Shown in pieces: positions 57,452-64,000 of a stretch of 64,000 bases of DNA. Positions within the stretch are counted from its first letter, which is position 1; every line of letters starts with the position of its first letter. Source of the stretch: Deinococcus puniceus (GTDB taxonomy: Bacteria > Deinococcota > Deinococci > Deinococcales > Deinococcaceae). The position numbers were made by a program, and so were the translations under genes. The DNA lies in the NCBI RefSeq assembly GCF_001644565.1, contig NZ_CP011387.1:237001-301000 (forward strand), read 5' to 3'. The notes beneath the pieces are model-generated. The model saw only the letters and a list, made by a program, of their open reading frames with translations. It was not told the DNA's origin and did not search any database.

Positions 57452-59115
57452 AGCGGGGTTCCTTGCGTGGGGTTGGCTTCAGGAGTGGGGGGCGCGTTCA
57501 GAGCAGCAGAGCCAGATCGGCGGCGCGGGGTGACCTGCTTCCCTTGCGGCTGTGCCTCTCCTGTTTCGCGGCGCAAAATCAGCAAGGTCAGCAGTGCGCC
57601 ACTGAGCGCCAACGCCAGCGCGTAGGGAGCGGCGGCGGCGTACTGGGCTTCTTCGGTGTACGTCCAGACATTGCGGGCGAGCGTATCGAACCCGGTGGGC
57701 GAGAGCAGCAGGGTCAGCGGCAATTCCTTGAGGACACTCAGGAATACGAACGCCGCGCTGACCCATAGCCCCGGACGAATCAGCGGCAGCGTGACCCGCG
57801 TTAGTGCCCGCAGCGGCGACAGCCCCAGCACCCGCGCCGCTTCTTCCAGCCGGGGGGTGGCTTTGGTCAGGCTGGTGCGAATCGGCCCAACCGCCTCGGC
57901 CACAAAATGCAGCGTGTAGGCGGCAACCAGGAGCGGAAGAGTTTGGTACAGGCTGGGCGTGACCTGCAACGAAAAGAACACGAGGGCCAGCGCAAAGGCC
58001 AGCGGCGGCGTGGCATACCCCAAATACGCGGCCCGCTCGGTCAGGCGTGCCCAGCGGCTGTGCTGCCCATAGCGGCTGCCGATGTAGGCCAGCGGAAAGG
58101 CCAGCAGCGTGGTGGTCACGGCGGCCACCGCTGCGGCTCCCAGCGCGGTCTGGGCGGCCACCCATAAGTCCGCCAAAGCTGCGGGATTAAAGTCGCGGGT
58201 GAGCCAAAACAGCACCGTGCCCAGCGGCACCACCAACGCCGCGCCCGCCAGTGTCAGCGCAAACGCCCACGCCGGAACAACCGCCCAGCCCAGCCGCACC
58301 GTACCGGGCTGCCGCGCCCCCCCCGGCGACACCCGCGACAAGGACACGCCGCGCATCAGGCGAGCTTCCAGCCACAGCACAAAGGCGGTCAGCAGCAGCA
58401 GCAGCAGTGCCAGCCACGCCGAATACACCCGGTCATAGGCGGCGGTGTACTGCTGATAGATGGCCGCGCTGAAGGTGGGATAGCGCATCAGGCTGACCAC
58501 GCTGAAGTCGCCCAGCACGTGCAGCCCGGTCAGGAGTGCCCCCGACAGCCACGCCGGGCGCAGGTGCGGCACGGTCACGGCCCAGAAGGTTTGGAGGGGG
58601 GTGCGCCCCAGCAACCGCGCCGCGTCTTCCAGAGCCGGGTCTTGTGCCCGCAGCGCCGCGTGCAGATTCAGAAACAGGTACGGAAAGGTGAATAGCGTCA
58701 GTACGCCCAGCGCCCCCCCAAATCCGCTCGGCCCCGGCCAGTTGATCCCAGTCAGGGTCTGAATCGTGCCGCCGAATCCGCTGGCGGCGATCAGGGCATA
58801 CGCGCCCACATAGCCCGGAATCGCCAGCGGCAACACGCCCAGCAGCATCAGCAAGCGCCGGGGCCGGAAATCGGTGCGGGTGGCGAGGAAGGCCAGCGGC
58901 AGGGCAATGGCGGTGGTACAGGCCAAGACCGCCGCTGTGAGGCCCAGCGTATTGCCCGCCAATTCCAGATTGCGCGTGCGGAACACGATTTCCCGCAGTT
59001 CCTCTGCCTCTGCCCCAAACGCCCGCAGCACCAGATACCCCAGCGGCAACAGCACGCCCAACACCGTGAATACGGCGGGCAGCAGGAGCAGCAGGGGCGG
59101 GCGGCGGGAAGTCAC
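57448..59115 (-). CDS. fbpB: Ferric iron ABC transporter permease
   Basis: 555 residues with about 12 transmembrane helices in two fused permease halves. Each half has an EAA-type loop (LEDAARLLGRTPLQTFWAV near residue 180 and LEEAARVLGLSPLRALTRV near 440). Fits FbpB/ThiP-like permeases with two domains in one chain. Overlaps fbpC by 4 bp; fbpA lies 158 bp upstream. Confidence 0.92.
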   Translation of the reverse strand: MTSRRPPLLLLLPAVFTVLGVLLPLGYLVLRAFGAEAEELREIVFRTRNLELAGNTLGLTAAVLACTTAIALPLAFLATRTDFRPRRLLMLLGVLPLAIPGYVGAYALIAASGFGGTIQTLTGINWPGPSGFGGALGVLTLFTFPYLFLNLHAALRAQDPALEDAARLLGRTPLQTFWAVTVPHLRPAWLSGALLTGLHVLGDFSVVSLMRYPTFSAAIYQQYTAAYDRVYSAWLALLLLLLTAFVLWLEARLMRGVSLSRVSPGGARQPGTVRLGWAVVPAWAFALTLAGAALVVPLGTVLFWLTRDFNPAALADLWVAAQTALGAAAVAAVTTTLLAFPLAYIGSRYGQHSRWARLTERAAYLGYATPPLAFALALVFFSLQVTPSLYQTLPLLVAAYTLHFVAEAVGPIRTSLTKATPRLEEAARVLGLSPLRALTRVTLPLIRPGLWVSAAFVFLSVLKELPLTLLLSPTGFDTLARNVWTYTEEAQYAAAAPYALALALSGALLTLLILRRETGEAQPQGKQVTPRRRSGSAALNAPPTPEANPTQGTPL

Positions 59116-59273
59116 AGGGATTTAAGCTATCAGAGCGGGTTAGTCAGGAATGCGGGCGGGATGTCCCGTTAGGCTGGGGAAGAGGGAGGGCGGCCCTGCC
59201 CCCCGAAAGAAGACAAAGCCGCCTGTGGTTCAAGTTGTGGTGAGACGATTGCTGTTGTTGCAGCCTACTTTGC

Positions 59274-60266
59274 TTACAGCAGTCCGGCGTCGCGCAGCAG
59301 CTTTTGCGCCTTCTCGATGTTCTTGGGCAGCACGGTGGGGTCAATCCGGGGGCTGCGCTTCACGATGTCGGCGTAGGGCAGCATGGTGGTGGGCTGCAAA
59401 ATGTTGCCGATCACGGGGTATTCGAAGTTCACGCTCAGGAAGAAGGTCTGGGCGTCTTTGCCCACCAGCGTTTGTAGCAGGCGCACGGCGGCGCTCTGGT
59501 TCTTGCTGGTCTTCAGGATCGCCGCGCCCGTCGCGTTGCCGAGGTTGCCGATATCACCGTTCTTGAAGAAATAGGTTTCGATGGGGTAGCTCAGGCGGTT
59601 CACGCGCTGGATGTAGTAGTGATTGGTGAGCGCCACGTCGATTTCTCCGGCCCGCATGGCTTCGAGCATGCCCACGTTGCTGGTCTTGTAGTCCTTCGGT
59701 TGCAGCGCCTTCATGCCCTCAAGCCACGTTTTGGTGGTGGCCTCACCGTATTTGGAGATCATGGCCGCCAAAAAGTCCTGAAAGCTGGGGTAGCTGACCG
59801 TCCAACCGATGCGGCCCTTCAGGCTGGTCATCTTGGGCAAGTCCAGCACGCTGTCGGGCAAGTCGGCGGGCTTGATTTTGGCGGTGTTGTAGGCCAGCGT
59901 GCGGAAGCGGACGGTGGTGGGCACCCACGTGCGTGTCTCGGGCAGGTAGTCGTCCGAGACGTTGCGGGTCAGCGCATTGCCCAGCTTGGAAAACTTGCCG
60001 TCGGCGGCCAGTTCGCCCAGCGCGCCCATAGAGTTGCCCCAGAACACGTCGGCGGGGCTGCGTGCGCCCTCCTCCCGAATAGCGGCCACCAGTTGCGCGT
60101 CGGTGCCGTAACGCACGTTCACCTTGATGCCCGTCTGCTTTTCAAACTGCTGCACGATGGGATCGACAAAGGTTTTGGCGCGGCCCGAGTAAACGGTCAG
60201 GCTGGTTTGAGCCAAGCTGGTTCCAGCAAGCATCAGGGCAGTGGTCGCGATCAGGGCAAGCTTCAT
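59274..60266 (-). CDS. fbpA: Ferric iron ABC transporter substrate-binding protein
   Basis: 330 residues. Signal peptide MKLALIATTALMLAGTSLAQ. TSLTVYSGRAKTFVDPIVQQFE, FWGNSMGALGELAADGKF, YLPETRTWVPTTVRFRTLAYN and VALTNHYYIQRV correspond to FbpA/FutA proteins; tyrosines in NHYYI bind iron. First gene of the operon; a -10-like TAGGAT lies 6 nt before the ATG. A likely iron-repressor operator overlaps it. Confidence 0.92.
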   Translation of the reverse strand: MKLALIATTALMLAGTSLAQTSLTVYSGRAKTFVDPIVQQFEKQTGIKVNVRYGTDAQLVAAIREEGARSPADVFWGNSMGALGELAADGKFSKLGNALTRNVSDDYLPETRTWVPTTVRFRTLAYNTAKIKPADLPDSVLDLPKMTSLKGRIGWTVSYPSFQDFLAAMISKYGEATTKTWLEGMKALQPKDYKTSNVGMLEAMRAGEIDVALTNHYYIQRVNRLSYPIETYFFKNGDIGNLGNATGAAILKTSKNQSAAVRLLQTLVGKDAQTFFLSVNFEYPVIGNILQPTTMLPYADIVKRSPRIDPTVLPKNIEKAQKLLRDAGLL

Positions 60267-60269
60267 GCC

Positions 60270-60297
60270 TTAATCCTAAGTAAAACAGTCGGATTAA
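60270..60297. promoter_or_regulatory. Inverted repeat over the fbpA promoter, candidate iron-repressor site
   Basis: TTAATCC (60270-60276) and GGATTAA (60291-60297) are perfect inverted halves 14 nt apart. The -10 box TAGGAT (60273-60278 on the minus strand) lies inside the left half, so a bound repressor would block transcription. It is AT-rich against a GC-rich background. DtxR/Fur type is inferred from the iron-uptake genes. Confidence 0.55.
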
Positions 60298-60394
60298 TAA
60301 GGGATGAATGTCCCGAAGAGCTGGCAGGGGTGAGGAGACAGGGCAGAAGCGTCATGCCGTGCCTCTCTGCCCACGACCACACTCCGCGATCCAA

Positions 60395-61414
<1,020 letters not shown>

Positions 61415-61691
61415 GGGGAGCAGTATGGCACGCCGCAGCCGCGCATGAGTGGCCGAAGTCAGCGGAGTAACTTACACACATCGCTCTCCCCGAACATTAG
61501 AAAAATTGCTGTCGGACACGCGAATATTTACCTTTCCTTCAGATGAAACATCCTGCAAGACTTCACACATCCGCCACTTGGCCTACGCTATGATGCCGCA
61601 CGACTTACCCCCACACCGGTGCTTGGAACAGATAGTTTTGCCGCTCCTACGGGAGTTTTCTGTGCCAACCCACTGCCTTTCAGGAGGCCCA

Positions 61692-63410
61692 ATGAAGAAA
61701 CTAGCAATCCTTAGCACTCTGCTCGTTGCCAGCACCGCGTTTGCCGCCGCACCCAAAGACACGCTCGTGTACCAGTGGTCTTCGGACATCCCCACCCTTG
61801 ACCCCGCTGCCACCTACGACACCGGCTCCGGTGCGATCGTCGAAAACCTCTACGAAACCCTCCTGACCTACAAGGGCGCGAGCATTTCGCAGCTTGAAGG
61901 CCTGCTGGGTACCAAATGGACGGTCAGCAACGCGGGCAAAACCTATACCTTCGACCTCCGTAAGAACGTGAAGTTCCATAGCGGCAACGCCATGACCTGC
62001 ACCGACGCCGAGTACTCCTTCGAGCGCATGCTGGTCACCAACGAAGGCAGCAGCGCCAACTACATCATCGCCGAGAGCTTGCTGGGCACGGGCGCGAACG
62101 CCAACGACGACAAGACCATCACTTGGGCCCGCATTGACCGCGCCGTGGAGTGCAACAGCGCCGGACAACTGGTGTTTACGCTGCCCAAAACCGACCCCAC
62201 CTTCTTGGCCCGCTTGGCCTACACCGGATTTGCCGTTGTAGACAGCAAGTACGCCATCGGATTGGGCGAGTGGAGCGGCAAGGAAGCCGACTGGAAAGCC
62301 TGGGTCGGCAAAGACCTGACCAACTCCAAACTGGACAAGGCTCCCAGCGGCACAGGCGCGTACAAGTTCGTGCGTGAAGACGCCAACGCCTTCCTCGCTA
62401 CCGCGTTCGACGGCTACTGGGGCAAAAAGCCCGCCCTCAAGAACGTGATCTTCCAGCGCGTCGATGAAATCGCTGCTCGTCAGCAGGCCTTCCTGCGCGG
62501 CGACGCCGACATCATCGAAGGCGGTGGACGCGCCACCGACACCGCCCAGCTGAAAGGCAAGCCCGGCGTGACTTGGGTTGACGACCTGCCTAACGTGGCC
62601 GCGACTGCCCTGTTCATGAACCAGAACATCACCGACAAGGGCACTCTGGGCAGCGGCAAGCTGGACGGCAAGGGCATTCCCGCCAACTTCTTCAGCGACG
62701 TGAACGTGCGCCGCGCCTTCAGCTACGCCTTCAACTATCAGCAGTACATCACCGACTTCCAGAAGGGCGCGGGCAAGCAGCGCACCACCCTGATGCCCGA
62801 CACCTTCCCCGGTTACGACGCCAAGGTCAAGAAGTACACCTACAACCGCGCGCAGGCCACTGCCTACTTCAAGAAGGCGTGGGGCGGTCAGGTCTGGAAG
62901 AACGGCTTTGTCCTCACCGCGTTCTACCGTGACGGCAGCGCCGCAGCCCAGACCATCGCCGAGATCCTGAAGCGTGAAGTCGAAGCCATCAACCCCAAAT
63001 TCAAGGTCAACGTGTCTGCCAAGCAGTGGAGCGAAATGGTCGCTTCCGGCAACGAAGGCAAGAACCCGCTGATCAGCATCGGCTGGGCACCCGACTTCGC
63101 CGACGCCGACAACTTCATGTACACCTTCTACTCCTCCAACGGCTACTACGCCAAGCGCAGCTCCTGGAAGGACGCTTCCGTGGACAAGTGGCTGGAGCAG
63201 ACCCGCGCCACCACGAACACCGCCGAGCGCAACCGTCTGTACTCCTTGGTCGCCAACCGCGCCTACGAGCAGGCGTCTCACATCCTGATTCCTGCCGGAG
63301 TGAACTACAGCTTCTTCCGCGACACCATCGTGGGTGCGGGCAAGGCCAACTACAACCCCATGATCTCGTTCACGCTGGGAACGTACTGGAAGGAACTGAG
63401 CAAGAAGTAA
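61692..63410 (+). CDS. Peptide ABC transporter substrate-binding protein
   Basis: 572 residues, exported: signal peptide [19 protein letters not shown]. It is a family-5 binding protein ([61 protein letters not shown] and SKWLEQ-type C-terminus). AGGAGG precedes the ATG. The permease gene follows after 145 bp, so it is the first gene of a dpp/opp-like operon. Binds di- or oligopeptides. Confidence 0.92.
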   Translation: MKKLAILSTLLVASTAFAAAPKDTLVYQWSSDIPTLDPAATYDTGSGAIVENLYETLLTYKGASISQLEGLLGTKWTVSNAGKTYTFDLRKNVKFHSGNAMTCTDAEYSFERMLVTNEGSSANYIIAESLLGTGANANDDKTITWARIDRAVECNSAGQLVFTLPKTDPTFLARLAYTGFAVVDSKYAIGLGEWSGKEADWKAWVGKDLTNSKLDKAPSGTGAYKFVREDANAFLATAFDGYWGKKPALKNVIFQRVDEIAARQQAFLRGDADIIEGGGRATDTAQLKGKPGVTWVDDLPNVAATALFMNQNITDKGTLGSGKLDGKGIPANFFSDVNVRRAFSYAFNYQQYITDFQKGAGKQRTTLMPDTFPGYDAKVKKYTYNRAQATAYFKKAWGGQVWKNGFVLTAFYRDGSAAAQTIAEILKREVEAINPKFKVNVSAKQWSEMVASGNEGKNPLISIGWAPDFADADNFMYTFYSSNGYYAKRSSWKDASVDKWLEQTRATTNTAERNRLYSLVANRAYEQASHILIPAGVNYSFFRDTIVGAGKANYNPMISFTLGTYWKELSKK

Positions 63411-63554
63411 GATTGACATCGCAAGTCCCGCTTAAGCGGGCGGGGTGGCCTCAGTCGGCTGCCCCCCCGCTTCCGCATTTGGAACTGCTCCTGTTTCTGC
63501 GCTCAGTTGACGAGCTTTTAGCCCTTTCCGTTACCTTTCCTGCCGAGGCTTCTT

Positions 63555-64000
63555 ATGTTCAATTTCATTGTGCGGAGACTGCTTCAGATTCCCGTGGTTA
63601 TGCTGGTGCTGTCCATCATGATCGTGGGCCTGACCCAACTCTTGACGCCCGAACAACGGGCTGCACCCTATATCCGCACCGAGCAACAGGCGGCCCGCAT
63701 AGAGCAGATCATCGAGTCACGTGGTCTGCGCGATTCTTTTCCGGTTCAGTACGGGCGCTGGCTCAGCAGCACCTTGCAGGGCGATCTGGGCTACTCCAGA
63801 GCCAGTGGCGACGACGTGATCGACACCATTCGGGAGCGCCTGCCCGCCACCATAGAACTGACCATCCTGACCGCCATTCCCATCATGCTGATCGGCATCT
63901 GGCTGGGGACATTGGCGGCCCTGCACAAAGATAAATTTCTGGATCAAGTGATCCGGGTCTTTGTGGTATTCGGGTACAGCCTGCCTACCTTTGTGCTGGG
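63555..64000 (+). CDS. Peptide ABC transporter permease, DppB-type, 3' end cut by window
   Basis: Starts [20 protein letters not shown], typical of DppB/OppB N-termini with a first transmembrane helix; the periplasmic loop ([20 protein letters not shown]) and LGDLGYS-type motif ([12 protein letters not shown]) follow. About 148 codons are visible. GAGG lies before the ATG. The gene continues beyond the window. Confidence 0.9.
   Translation, partial: MFNFIVRRLLQIPVVMLVLSIMIVGLTQLLTPEQRAAPYIRTEQQAARIEQIIESRGLRDSFPVQYGRWLSSTLQGDLGYSRASGDDVIDTIRERLPATIELTILTAIPIMLIGIWLGTLAALHKDKFLDQVIRVFVVFGYSLPTFVL

Overview
The window is GC-rich chromosomal DNA from a bacterium of the Deinococcus type. This rests on: gene starts that mostly sit 6-8 nt after a TAnnnT -10 box (leaderless mRNAs), DinB-family proteins, an actinobacterial-style TPR/BTAD regulator, a purC-S-Q-L-F purine operon, and dense families of short GC-rich intergenic repeats. 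Genus is inferred from gene content, not from a database search.

Layout. 1-10.4 kb: ispD (cut by the window edge) and ubiX, a cytochrome P450, three tRNAs (Thr, Phe, Asp), a metallophosphoesterase, a possible Rad52-like protein, an alpha/beta hydrolase without its serine nucleophile, an amino-acid permease with a tandem universal stress protein, and a BrnT-type toxin-antitoxin pair. 10.4-16.7 kb: the purine operon on the minus strand with an inserted dinB-like gene and a 36-codon leader ORF. 17-24.9 kb: housekeeping genes (DUF1152, prmC, R3H/Jag, LMW phosphatase, cyclophilin, M29 aminopeptidase, trmL, ispF, yigZ, nudix). 24.9-27.3 kb: a TPR-BTAD regulator divergent from a gene whose product is five copies of a ten-residue peptide, followed by a second small peptide gene. 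27.4-38.6 kb: def-fmt, a LOR-fold protein, a CPA1 antiporter, rpoZ, surE, an NPCBM lipoprotein, an AMIN/amidase_3 cell-wall hydrolase, nth, and two small disordered proteins. 38.8-48 kb: polar amino-acid ABC components, cytochrome c, IclR regulator, P1 peptidase, orphan response regulator, GGDEF-EAL protein. 48.5-54.3 kb: sucA and sucB, separated by an opposite-strand cassette of one conserved hypothetical protein and two tRNA-like genes whose 3' halves precede their 5' halves. 54.5-64 kb: a secreted papain-like protease, an fbpABC iron uptake operon, ddl, and the start of a dipeptide ABC operon.

Two systems stand out. One is the tandem-repeat peptide with its divergent TPR regulator, which looks like a precursor of a repeated signalling or modified peptide. 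The other is the permuted tRNA cassette: one member folds into a complete tRNA-Glu(UUC) cloverleaf only when the two halves are rejoined in swapped order. The intergenic DNA also holds at least three dispersed repeat families.
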